Part shown: piece by piece, positions 31,533 to 40,343 of the stretch | Numbering within the stretch: position 1 is the first letter of the stretch | Layout: each line of letters begins with the position of its first letter | Assembly (NCBI GenBank): GCA_014621425.1 | Contig: JAANBB010000356.1 | Span: 1-42,684, forward strand | DNA from: Cylindrodendrum hubeiense | Lineage: Eukaryota > Ascomycota > Sordariomycetes > Hypocreales > Nectriaceae | Length of the DNA: 42,684 nt | Direction: 5' to 3' | The notes under the pieces: generated by a model | Databases searched by the model: none | The model's input: only the letters and a program-made list of their open reading frames with translations | Told to the model about the DNA's origin: nothing | Program-made: the position numbers and the translations under genes

Positions 31533-33054
31533 CTATCGGTTGTTCCCCGCAAAGGCAAAGTTGCCAAAGACGCCGCCGCCGCCACCAGGAGTCATCGGAC
31601 CGGTGTTTGTGATGCCATTGGTATTATGGCTCTGAGCGGCGGGTGTGGTGGCCAGGCCGGCGTTGGTGGTGTTTGGCGTGCTTGGGGTGCCGTTCTGGCC
31701 ATTGGAGCCGTCGGCGGCCTGGTTCATCATGGACGCCAGCATGAGGCTGGAGTCAGGGATACCTAGACCCCAGACCTTGCCAACGTGCTCGTCGGGAATC
31801 TCGCTGTTGAAGATCTTGTCGCGCATCTGGAAGAAGACCTTGCCGGTGAGGAGCGAGTCGGAGCCCGCCTGGTGGGCGGAGCCTACTCGCTTAATCTTGA
31901 GCGTTTCGGCGATGTTCTCGAGGCCGGACTTGTGCTCAAACTTCTGCAGGATCTCAGCACTACTGGGATCGCTGGGGCTGAGAAGACCCGAGTTGTGGAG
32001 CTTGATGGCGTGCTTCATCAGGTGCTTCACGTCGTATGTCGTAGGGAAGTAAAGCTTCATCTTGTGGTCGAAGTCGACCTCGTCGTTGGGTAGGGGCGTG
32101 CAGATGAGGAGCTTGGTGAGGTAGCCGAAGTCGTAGCCGCCGTGAAACGAGATCCATCGCACGTTGTCGAAACACACGAGGCCGGAGGGGATGAGGAGGG
32201 AGGCGAAGTCGTGAGGGTCGATGCCGTCGCGCTCGAGGAGGTTGAAGTCAATGCCGGCCTGCTGGAGGGACTCGATAGATTTTTCGTTGTACATGTCGTC
32301 CTTGAGGGCGAACTTGAAGTTGAACTGCCAGGAGCAGGGGAAGGGTCCCTGGTTGGCTGTCCTTCGTGCAGCCATGCCAAGATCAGGATCGTTTGCTGTG
32401 GGGCGGGGAGGAGGGGTCTCGCCGTCCTCATTGAAGAGGGTGAGGCCGATCTGGATGACCTTGAGCATGTCGACGTTTGTACGGAGGCATTGGTAATGGT
32501 AATCGCTCTTCCCTCGGAAGCCACCCATTGGCCTCGAGACAACACCGGGGAATTCAGTATCCTTCGAACGACGTCATTAGCAGAACTCGGGGTGGTGATG
32601 TGACGCCAGCAGCTCCCTTACCATGGCAATATACGGATACTTGTCCACCAGGTCTCTCAGCACGGCCATTTCCTCGTGCAGGTTGTGTTTCCAGACCTCC
32701 CGTATCCTGCCCTTATTAGGGTGCGTCCTCATTGTTGGATGGTCCATCAACACGTTGTGCTGCACCTGCCCATGCTGCGGCTGCTGCAGGCCACCCGGGC
32801 CATGCGCAAAGCCCATGCGCGCGCTTTGGCTACCAAAGCCCGAGTCGGCGAAGCCGCCGGCACCGCCATTGAGGCCGGCGCCAAAGGCGTTGCTGTTGCC
32901 GGTGGAGAAGGGGCTCATCTGCGCATTGGCGTTGAGGTACTGGTTGGCGCCCAGATGGCCGCCCTGGGGCTGTCCATGGGAGGGGGAAGCCGCCTTGGTG
33001 GTAGGGCGCGGCGACGCCAGGCCCGGCGCCGAAGCCGCGGAGTTGTGGCGGCAT
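31533..33054 (-). CDS. POP2: POP2/CAF1 deadenylase of CCR4-NOT, N-terminal frame broken at a C5 run
   Basis: The product is the Caf1/Pop2 3'-5' exonuclease that shortens mRNA poly(A) tails in the CCR4-NOT complex. Two exons (32622-33054 and 31533-32561) flank a 60-nt intron, which joins YPYIAM to DTEFPGVV. DEDD residues are in place in the 486-residue corrected protein: Asp145 and Glu147 (DTEF), Asp288 (GGYDFGYL), and His374 with Asp379 (HQAGSD). The N-terminal 100 residues are Gly/Gln/Asn-rich and the C terminus ends in a Gly/Asn-rich tail. The expected start MPPQLRGFG at 33054 is in a different frame from the rest. Removing one base from the five Gs at 32982-32986 (Cs on the coding strand) joins the frames and makes exon 1 exactly 144 codons. 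An intact alternative start exists at 33209 (538 residues), but its first 60 residues look like untranslated sequence. The catalytic domain is certain; the N terminus is not. Confidence 0.9.
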
Positions 33055-33262
33055 AGGAGAGTTGTTGGGATCCAGGTCCGGGAGGGCGGGATGCAGAGGT
33101 CTCGGGGCGTGGGGGAAGACAGAGGCGGCGCCTCTGGGTGGTCTAGGCGGTCTCTAACGCGACGAGGGGAAGGGATGTGTGGTGTGTCGACGGCGCGACG
33201 GCTGCTCATTGGGGTGACGGGGATCGAAGAGACTGCACGATGTCGTTCACAGACCGGCCGGG

Positions 33263-33306
33263 GGTGCGGTGCGGTGCGGTTCGGTGCGGCGCAGTGTGGT
33301 GCGGTG
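33263..33306. repeat. GGTGC-type degenerate tandem repeat
   Basis: About eight imperfect copies of GGTGC or GGTGCG occur in the POP2 upstream region. Simple low-complexity repeat. Confidence 0.65.
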
Positions 33307-33489
33307 TCGGCGTCGAGGCGAAGGGCCCAAGGGAGATGTGACGGGTAGAAATACACGCGGGCGGGGTGCTGCGAAGACCGGGGAGTCGGACGATGACTGG
33401 CTCCGTGGACGAGATGACGGGGTTGTTGCTCGTGGGCGCGGGGGAGGGCTAAGAAAGCTTCGTCGATGGGCGGTGGATGGGCGATGTGC

Positions 33490-33512
33490 GAGGCAGAGGC
33501 AGAGGCAGAGGC
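33490..33512. repeat. GAGGCA hexanucleotide repeat
   Basis: Three perfect GAGGCA units plus a partial fourth, in the POP2-NDUFB3 promoter region. Confidence 0.8.
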
Positions 33513-33790
33513 GACGATGGGGATTGATACCGTATGCTTTCTGCCCAGAGAGCCCAGGAGACTCGTCAGAGCGATGCAGCGCAGCCATGGTCCGTGCACA
33601 GGGCAGTGGGCGGCACGGAGTACCGGGGTACCTTTGTTCCGGCCGCTCCAGCGCAGCGCGCACACGGCCAGCGGGACCCCGTCGCCACAGAGAGTGGACA
33701 GGCCGGATTGAATTGGCTCGCTCTCCATTCGCCCAGCGTCTGTCTGTCTGCCGTCCGTCACATCACCACGAACCCGCGAATCCCTTCACG

Positions 33791-34255
33791 ATGCTTCCCA
33801 CCGCGTACGCCCGCCCCGGCCCATTGCGACTCCTTCCCTGGAGCACGCCGTGTCCCCCACCGTCCAATTGAGCCATCGTCGCTGACCCTAACCCCCAGAG
33901 TGCTACGAGCGGCCGCCCGCGGACCCAAGCCCAACATCACCGGCTTCAACATGCGGGCCCTCAAGGAGTCTACCGGCCAGCCCCGATACGACCCCTGGGA
34001 GCGAAAGTGCGTCCGCCCTCTCTCCATCCCTTTGTCCTTCTCTCGCCCATGAGACTCTGGCATGCTGACACAATCCCCACCCGCAGTGAGGCCTGGCGAT
34101 ACACCGGCACCTTCTCCCGCTTCAACCGCTTCAAGAACGCCTTCCCCGGCCTGGGTATCGCGTCAGTTGCCTTTGCCGGCTACTGCGGCTACGAGTACTT
34201 CTTCCTCGAGGACGACCACCACCACGGCGATGCCCACGGTGAGGCCCACCACTAG
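33791..34255 (+). CDS. Complex I B12 subunit (NDUFB3 family)
   Basis: Three exons (33791-33849, 33899-34006, 34087-34255; introns 49 and 80 nt) encode 111 residues. From about residue 36 the protein matches the NDUF_B12 family: NMRALKESTGQPRYDPWER, then EAWRYTG, FSRFNRFKN and a single membrane helix near residues 74-95. It ends with a short His-rich tail (DDHHHGDAHGEAHH). NDUFB3 is an accessory subunit in the membrane arm of mitochondrial NADH:ubiquinone oxidoreductase. The first 30 residues are rich in Arg, Ala and Pro and may help mitochondrial targeting. The first intron is set by the frame and a branch point (CTAAC); its donor, GTGTCC, is weak, so the exact N terminus is uncertain. It is divergently paired with POP2. 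Confidence 0.85.
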
Positions 34256-34924
34256 ATTCGAGCAGCTGTACGACAGACGGGACAACCGAAGAGGGAAAAG
34301 ATGGTGTGATGAGGGAAGCTGGTGTGTACATATATATCTCGCCCGCCGGGAAGGGTAGATTTTCTCAGGCTACGGAACCGGCCAATACCAATTTTCAAGT
34401 CAACGACGGCTGGCATTGTCATTGTCGTGTTGTTTGGTGTGCCATGGCTCGCTCGTAAGGAATTGCCTCTGTCGTGGCACATGCCTCGCATTTGTGACAT
34501 GGCCATCCTCACCTGAATGGGCCATAAATAACCTTTCTACGGTCAATGGATCAGAGAGAAGCCCTTCTCTGCATCTTATCTGACACATCATAGACATCAA
34601 GTGACGTGCTGCGCTTTGTCTGGGAACCCCGGAATCCCAAGTCAGATCACATTGGACTCATGCATCAGAGATGAGCACGAGACACGAGCACGATATCGGG
34701 GTACCAGTTGTTCTCTCCGCTGGGAGGTACCTAGCTAGGTAGGTATGCTTTCCGAAGAGTCTTCTGCTCCTCTACTTGCTATGATAAAAAGATAGACAAT
34801 TGTCCTTCCAATTCAGAATGGTATCAGATGCACACAACGCCGTATATATCCCGTCCATAAACATCAAAAGAAAAAAACACCAGTTCATAAACACCACCCG
34901 TTGAAGGAATACCACATCAACGAT
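34256..34924. other. Convergent region between NDUFB3 and the coiled-coil gene
   Basis: These 669 bp hold the two 3' ends. A GGTA/TACC cluster occurs at 34724-34746. Nothing coding is evident. Confidence 0.6.
34724..34746. repeat. GGTA/TACC motif cluster
   Basis: AGGTACCT followed by AGCTAGGTAGGTA, another member of the motif family seen near 28.2-29.0 kb, here in a 3' intergenic position. Confidence 0.6.
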
Positions 34925-36622
34925 TCATAGTGCAAGACCATTGACGACGTCCAAAGCGCCCTCAACTGCAGTTTCTAGCTCCTGCACTCTCGTCTTCAAG
35001 CCTTTGTTCTCGTCTTTGAGGAGACTGACCGTGTCCCAGGCCACGCTGGCATCCTGTCCCTGACAGTTGCGACAGCCGTCAGCGCCCATCGCCAAGTCTC
35101 CATCTTTGAGGTTCTCGATCGAGTAACCCTTGAATAGTTTTTGGAAAGTCGACATTTGAGGCGTACTGGATCTGCTGGTACGCGGTAGCTCCAGCATCAC
35201 CGGCTTCTGTTGAGGGGTAGGGGTGGAAGAAGGGCTAGCTTCCGATATGCTCGTGGCATTAGTCGGACTTCGAGAACGAGAGAAGATGCTGGCCTCGTCC
35301 ATGCTCTCCTCGTCGGTATCAAGACTGAGGTCTGACTTTGAGGTGGCGGTACTCTTTCTCCAGTTCCGCTTCTGGCGATCCTCATCGATGCCCAGGTCTT
35401 CTGATACAGTCGACGCCTCGGATGATGAGACACACTTGTATCGGGCGGCTTGCTGCTCCTCCTCTCGTGACCTCTTTTCTTGCGCCAGCTCTTGGAGCAA
35501 AGAGGCCAAGGTATCTTCCCTTTCAGCGGCTTTGCGGGCCATTTCTTCCAGCTGCATTTTCAGATGCTGAACCCGGGTCTCCACCTCATCCTTCTCCTCA
35601 TCCTGAGCGTCGCGTTCGGATTTCAACTCCTGATAATCTATAGTCCGTTGTTGATAGGCGCCTTGAAACTTGCCGAGCAGGCCGATGGCGTTCATCTGTA
35701 GGTTCTTGAAGGACGCTGGTGAGAAGGCAGATCCGTCGATGGGTGGTCCGCCGGGGAAGAGGGCGGATTCGATATCGAGGTTCATGAGCTCGTCGTTCTG
35801 GGGTACGGCCACCGGAGAGTTGGACATGTCCCTGAGAGCGGATGCGGGCGAGGAGAAGAAGGCAAAGCGGGAACTTGCAGCGGGTGATCCTATTTTAGGC
35901 GTTGAGGAAGCACTACGCGTTCTTGAAGGAGTCGCAGTAATGGAGGATGTGGACTGTGCTTCCGAAGTGGGTGTGCTTCCGCGTGAGAACCACCGGGAGA
36001 GGGGACTGCTGTCTGGTGCTGGCGATGGCGATGGTGATGGTGATGACGAGGCTGCCATGACTGGGTTGGCAGGCCTCGAGCTGGGCGTCCTCTTGTCCCC
36101 GGTGTAAGCCATGTCGACGGAGCCAAAGCTATTATGGCTGACTCGAGGACCTGTGGTCGGGGTTGTGAAGTAGTCGTCGAGGCCTAGGGGGTCGTCGGAG
36201 TAGGTGATGGAGTTGCGCAAAGGAGAGCAATGCTTTGGGGATCCGGCGTCTACATAGAAGAACGAGTCGCGGCGCCGAGGGGATGATGGAGGCGATTGGA
36301 GCACCTGCGGAGCTGATGTCGACGGCGAGCTTTCCGGGGGACCGATGGTGGCACTGTACGTGGTTGTGGTACTTGGACTAGAGCTGGAGAGTGCAAGTGT
36401 TTCTGTTTCTGCTAGATGAAGCTGAGAGTCGACAGAGCGCGATGGGGCAGGTCCAGGGGCAGTAGAGCCGGTTGCAGATAGATTGGTAGGAGGAGCAGGA
36501 GCAGGGGCAGCAGAACGAAGACGGCAGTCGAGGCGTAGTTGGAGTTGGTTGAGCCCCTGGCCAGGCGAGCCAGGAGAGCCAGGCGACCTGGGCGCCCTGG
36601 GCGAGGGACGGGAGTCTAGCAT
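34925..36622 (-). CDS. Conserved-looking fungal coiled-coil protein, function unknown
   Basis: A single-exon gene for 565 residues; an in-frame TAG nine bases upstream supports the ATG at 36622. The first 280 residues are rich in Ser, Pro and Thr with many SP/TP sites, including an SPSPSPSP tract, and look disordered. Residues about 318-395 form a long heptad-type coiled coil rich in Glu, Lys and Gln. A Ser-rich spacer follows, and a second short coiled coil ends the protein at about 530-560. Just before it, Cys517-x-x-Cys520 in GCRNCQGQ stands out. The central and C-terminal parts look ordered and are probably conserved in Pezizomycotina. I cannot name a family. The many proline-directed sites suggest a phosphorylated scaffold or cytoskeletal adaptor, which is inference only. 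Confidence 0.75.
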   Translation of the reverse strand: MLDSRPSPRAPRSPGSPGSPGQGLNQLQLRLDCRLRSAAPAPAPPTNLSATGSTAPGPAPSRSVDSQLHLAETETLALSSSSPSTTTTYSATIGPPESSPSTSAPQVLQSPPSSPRRRDSFFYVDAGSPKHCSPLRNSITYSDDPLGLDDYFTTPTTGPRVSHNSFGSVDMAYTGDKRTPSSRPANPVMAASSSPSPSPSPAPDSSPLSRWFSRGSTPTSEAQSTSSITATPSRTRSASSTPKIGSPAASSRFAFFSSPASALRDMSNSPVAVPQNDELMNLDIESALFPGGPPIDGSAFSPASFKNLQMNAIGLLGKFQGAYQQRTIDYQELKSERDAQDEEKDEVETRVQHLKMQLEEMARKAAEREDTLASLLQELAQEKRSREEEQQAARYKCVSSSEASTVSEDLGIDEDRQKRNWRKSTATSKSDLSLDTDEESMDEASIFSRSRSPTNATSISEASPSSTPTPQQKPVMLELPRTSRSSTPQMSTFQKLFKGYSIENLKDGDLAMGADGCRNCQGQDASVAWDTVSLLKDENKGLKTRVQELETAVEGALDVVNGLAL

Positions 36623-36825
36623 GATGGGCTAATGTTTCCAGGTGGGACCGTTCGGGGAGGAGACAGTCGGGCAGATCCAGAGGGCGGAGATGAGAGACAG
36701 GGGGTGGGCGTACGGAAACGTGGGTTGATCCGGCATGTACGTATGCACCAGGTAAGGGTATGGAGCAGTGACCCACGGGAGAGAAACTGGATGTTGGGGG
36801 GGTTTGGAGGGCGGAGAGTGAGGAA

Positions 36826-36852
36826 GTTGAGGAGGTTGAGGAGGTTGAGGAG
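36826..36852. repeat. 9-bp tandem repeat GTTGAGGAG, three copies
   Basis: Three perfect copies just upstream of the coiled-coil gene, in its likely leader or promoter; on the coding strand the tract is pyrimidine-rich. Confidence 0.85.
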
Positions 36853-37112
36853 GCGCGAAAGGCGATGAACCCGACGCGGACGGAGAGTTGTTGGAGGGCC
36901 GGGAAGCCTGCGTGTAATTCAGCAGCCAAGCTGCACGCACAAAGCTGCACGCACCGTACGGCGCACACCGGACGCAGATGATGGATGGATGGCCGGACGC
37001 ACTGGAAACACTAGGCAGAGCGAAGCCCCGCGCGTGGCCGAGTCCGGTTGGGCGGATCGGATTGTGGATTGGTCGCGGTGGTGGATGTTGTGACTCGGGA
37101 GTGATTGAATGG

Positions 37113-37418
37113 TGAATGAGTGAGCGAGTGACTGCGTGATTGAGTGATTGATGGGTGACTCGACTGTCTACCCAGGGCGGGGGCCCGGCTCCAGCCAAAC
37201 GGCGGCCGGCGGTGGTCGTGGCACCGGTGGCATTGGTGGCATTAGTAGCATTGGTGGCAACAGGCCTTGCGAGTCAAGCCAAGATAGTGCCATGCTTGTT
37301 TACCGTCGCAGTTTGCCGTAGCAGTTTGCCGTAACAGCGTAGCTCGACCACGGTGCGAGGCAGAACACATGGCTTCGCAGACGGCGCACATTCACTCCCT
37401 CATTCGCTCACTCATTCA
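37113..37418. repeat. 14-bp inverted repeat, arms 279 bp apart
   Basis: TGAATGAGTGAGCG at 37113-37126 has its exact reverse complement at 37405-37418. Both arms sit in low-complexity stretches of GAGTGATT-type and TCACTCATT-type units, so slippage may explain them. Confidence 0.7.
37308..37333. repeat. 13-bp direct repeat, two tandem copies
   Basis: GCAGTTTGCCGTA occurs twice in perfect tandem between the arms of the 37113/37405 inverted repeat. Confidence 0.85.
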
Positions 37419-38933
37419 ATCCCTCATTCACCGCATATTTCCCGGCCCTGAATCCCCCCGCACTCGGACTTTTGGATGCGTTGAAACACAATACACTCCA
37501 ATAGCACAGCCAGAGCCTATCCGGACACACCATGTCTGGTCGTCCCGGATACACGCCGCCCTTGGGCACGCAGGAAAGCCCACGAGGAATGCTGTGCCCG
37601 ACGCCACGCCCGCCCGGCCCGCTCTCGGTGCTGCTGGTCATGTCGACGGTTCCGAGTTCCAACCGGCCTTTGCCTGAGACAGCCGAACAATGCCAATAAT
37701 GACCACCTCTGGAATGCCCTCGGCCCCAGCTGAGTTCCAGTCGCGGCTTGTGCGTGCAACTGTGCCCCTCGTGACTGATCTCTTCCTAACCTGGGCCTTA
37801 CAGTACTACGCAGTAAGTTGGTTAATTGCTTTGTGGAAATGTCAACGGCCGCCGTCAAGCAAGGATGATGCATGAAGAACGCTGCACGCCGCCCGTCAAT
37901 TACACTGTCACTGCAGCAGTTTTGAGACCTCCAGCGTGCTGCAGCTCGGCGGGAGGATCCATCGGTTAGCGGGCGGCCAGAGGGGGGACCGCTGTGGGCG
38001 CGCTGTGAGCAGCCGTAGGAAGGGCCAGGGGTTCCTCATGGTCGCCACGCTTCAGTGGCTGTTGGTGGCTGTTGGTGGATCTGTGTGGCACCTGTAGGGG
38101 GCTAATGGCGGGGCTCTAACAGAAAGCTACAGGGGTCCTCCGCTGCTATTCTCCGGCTGCCTGTCTCGAGCCTGACCTCGGACCAACCAGGCTCCAGAGA
38201 CTCGACACACTCCCTGAGCTTCCTAACATTCGAAGCAACAGAGTCAATGTTCCAAGACAGGAGGGTATACGTGATACGTGATATCAAGACTCCATAACCG
38301 GAACTCGACAGTCACAAAGTCGCCTTCTGCCTTTTCCTAATTATCCCGCCTTGGTCTCGAATTCCTTTTGTCGATTATCGACTTGATCCCCGCGCCCAAC
38401 GTTGAATGGAAGCGAAGCGTGGAGGAGAGATGAATCAGAACCACCAGATGCCACCTTGACCAAAAAGCAAAACGCCTGCTCGATATCGCAGCTAAGCTGT
38501 AGTTACGGAGTAGTTGGCCTCCATTTCTTATTAGTCTACTTACGGAATACGCACTCTACCTCCAACCTGCCCGCCTACCTCATGTGTACACGCGGGAAAC
38601 CACCTGCCTGTATCATCGTAGCTTTCCCAAAATGGCAATATCATGCCTTCCATCTTACACGCCCAGCTGCAGGCATTCCCACGCAAACCAAGCATACAAC
38701 TACCAGCAGTAGGTACCTACCTAGATAGAACTTACCAGTATGACGCGAATGGAATCATAGGACTTCCTGCTCTGCTTCAATCCTTCATCCTCCCTATCCA
38801 AACCTTGCAACTTCCCAACTGCTCCTCAGCATCATAGTATCCAGGAAACACCGTCCCCGACCCAACTGACCATAAACACCATTTATTCCCATCACCCGTC
38901 TTGTTTTGGACCATTCTTCATCATTCATCACCA

Positions 38934-39776
38934 ATGCAAACAAAATCGGACCGTATACTTCTTGGACTTCTCTACTTCTTCATCGTCTTCTCTCTGGCCA
39001 TCTTCATCTCGTTGCTTGCTTTCATTACATTTTACTTCGCTTCGGCTCCACTTCACACCTCTTCCTTTTGCCCGTCTTCCCACCCGGACACCATGACATT
39101 AAGGACTTCCAAGATGTTCACGAGTCTCCCGTATGTCATCCTTAGACTATTGCTCCTCGCATACGCCTTCTGCAGTTTTGTCGCCTTTGCCCTCACCTCC
39201 CTTACCTCGCATAACCTCAGAGTGTGCGCAAACTCAGACTCCATGAAAAAAGACAACGAATGTATCCATTCTACCTGGGTCCCTTACTTTCTACTCGGCC
39301 TCGCTGCCTTTCTCTCTTGGGTTTCGGCCGTCACAGTCCTTATTTACACCTTTCTTCTCCCCAAGGGGGTCAGTCCTCGTGCGCCCGGCTACATCTTCCG
39401 TGTTGTGGCCTTCACTCTTCTCATCTCGGTGCCTGCCTTCTTCCTCGGATGGCGAGAGGGCGGTGCTTTTTTGAGAAACGTCAAACCTCAGACCTCGGTT
39501 TTGACGAAGGCAACACTCATCTTCAGCCACTGCAATCTGTCAGACATTCCTTTCCCCATTAGCAGAGCGCGATGATCACTAACGCTCCCCAGGTTTATTG
39601 GCGTTTTAGTTGCCTTGGAGGCACTCGTCATAGACTTGCCATTGGGGCCTGCTCCACAGCAGCCTGAAGATGAGAAGAGCGAACCCATTACCCGCTCTCT
39701 CAATCATGATTCACACCGAGTCAGGCCTGTCAGTCAGGACTCGCACCACGTCGGGGATGTTAGCATGGCAGCATGA
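38934..39776 (+). CDS. Putative multi-pass membrane protein, function unknown
   Basis: Two exons (38934-39538 and 39593-39776) give 262 residues. Five hydrophobic stretches are visible, near residues 8-30, 58-82, 107-132, 147-165 and 195-215. A Ser/His-rich hydrophilic tail of about 45 residues follows. The intron (54 nt) has a good branch ACTAAC and acceptor but a weak donor GTCAGA. It was chosen because it joins NL to FIGVLVALEAL and completes the last hydrophobic segment; without it the protein ends at 39575 after only one or two aberrant turns. The first 55 residues could instead be leader sequence, with the true start at a later Met such as MTLRTSK near 39093. I do not recognise the family. 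Membrane location is strongly suggested; the exon structure is tentative. Confidence 0.55.
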
Positions 39777-40343
39777 TCTCACACGACCATGACTTGGAGG
39801 AAAAGATGGTGCGGGTTTTCGTTGCGAGGAGTGAAGATGGAGTAGGTAGACGCAGGAGTGATGGGCTTGGCTTGACATTGTATCGTCAGTCTTGGAATTT
39901 ATCTGACAGGGAGTTTGACGGCGTCATGGCAATCGATGATTTCCACCGTTTAGGCGGCATTCATTATGATGGTAGATGGTTATGGCATGGTACACGTCAA
40001 CGCCAGTGGTAGTCTCCGAATCAAGCAGAATTCACAATTCGTTGTTTTGCTGTCTCGTGCCATTGGAAAGCCAGTCCCGATCCAGCTGCGTATCCTTCTC
40101 CAGAACTCCTCTAAATGCAACCATGTGGTGATGGACTTGGAATGCCGTCACTTGAGACATGCTCCTTCTCACAGAAGGCGAAAGCAGAAATTCCAGAACA
40201 CCCGCTCCACTATCCCTTTTCAAACACTCTGCATACGCCAATGCTAGTCAAATCGCTCCACGGCTGCCCCGACGATCCGCCGACAATCAGCAGTCATGCC
40301 CTTCCGCCTAATTACAACCGCAGGTCACATGCCACATGCCCCT
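39777..40343. other. Convergent region between the membrane protein and discoidin-like genes
   Basis: These 567 bp lie between two facing stop codons. I see no coding sequence, repeat or RNA gene in it. Confidence 0.55.

Larger units (their letters stand above)
33055..33790. other. Divergent promoter between POP2 and NDUFB3
   Basis: The 736 bp between these outward-facing start codons must hold both promoters. Two simple repeats occur (33263 and 33490). On the minus strand the frame of POP2 stays open across much of the region, which probably reflects GC-rich composition and not coding. Confidence 0.55.
36623..38933. other. Intergenic region between the coiled-coil and membrane-protein genes
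   Basis: These 2.3 kb separate two outward-facing genes. It contains several short tandem repeats, an inverted repeat at 37113/37405, a cluster of intron-like splice signals near 37750-37813 and a GGTA/TACC motif at 38711-38725. No coding frame is convincing. The last 400 bases are C/T-rich on the plus strand, as expected for a leader. Confidence 0.5.

Noticed and set aside
33055..33761. Long minus-strand extension of the POP2 frame upstream of the family-like start
   Set aside because: The added residues are low-complexity and overlap the divergent promoter; the extension is kept only as an alternative start at 33209.
37369..37677. 102-codon plus-strand frame in the 2.3-kb gap
   Set aside because: It starts inside a TCACTCATT simple repeat and has no recognisable features.
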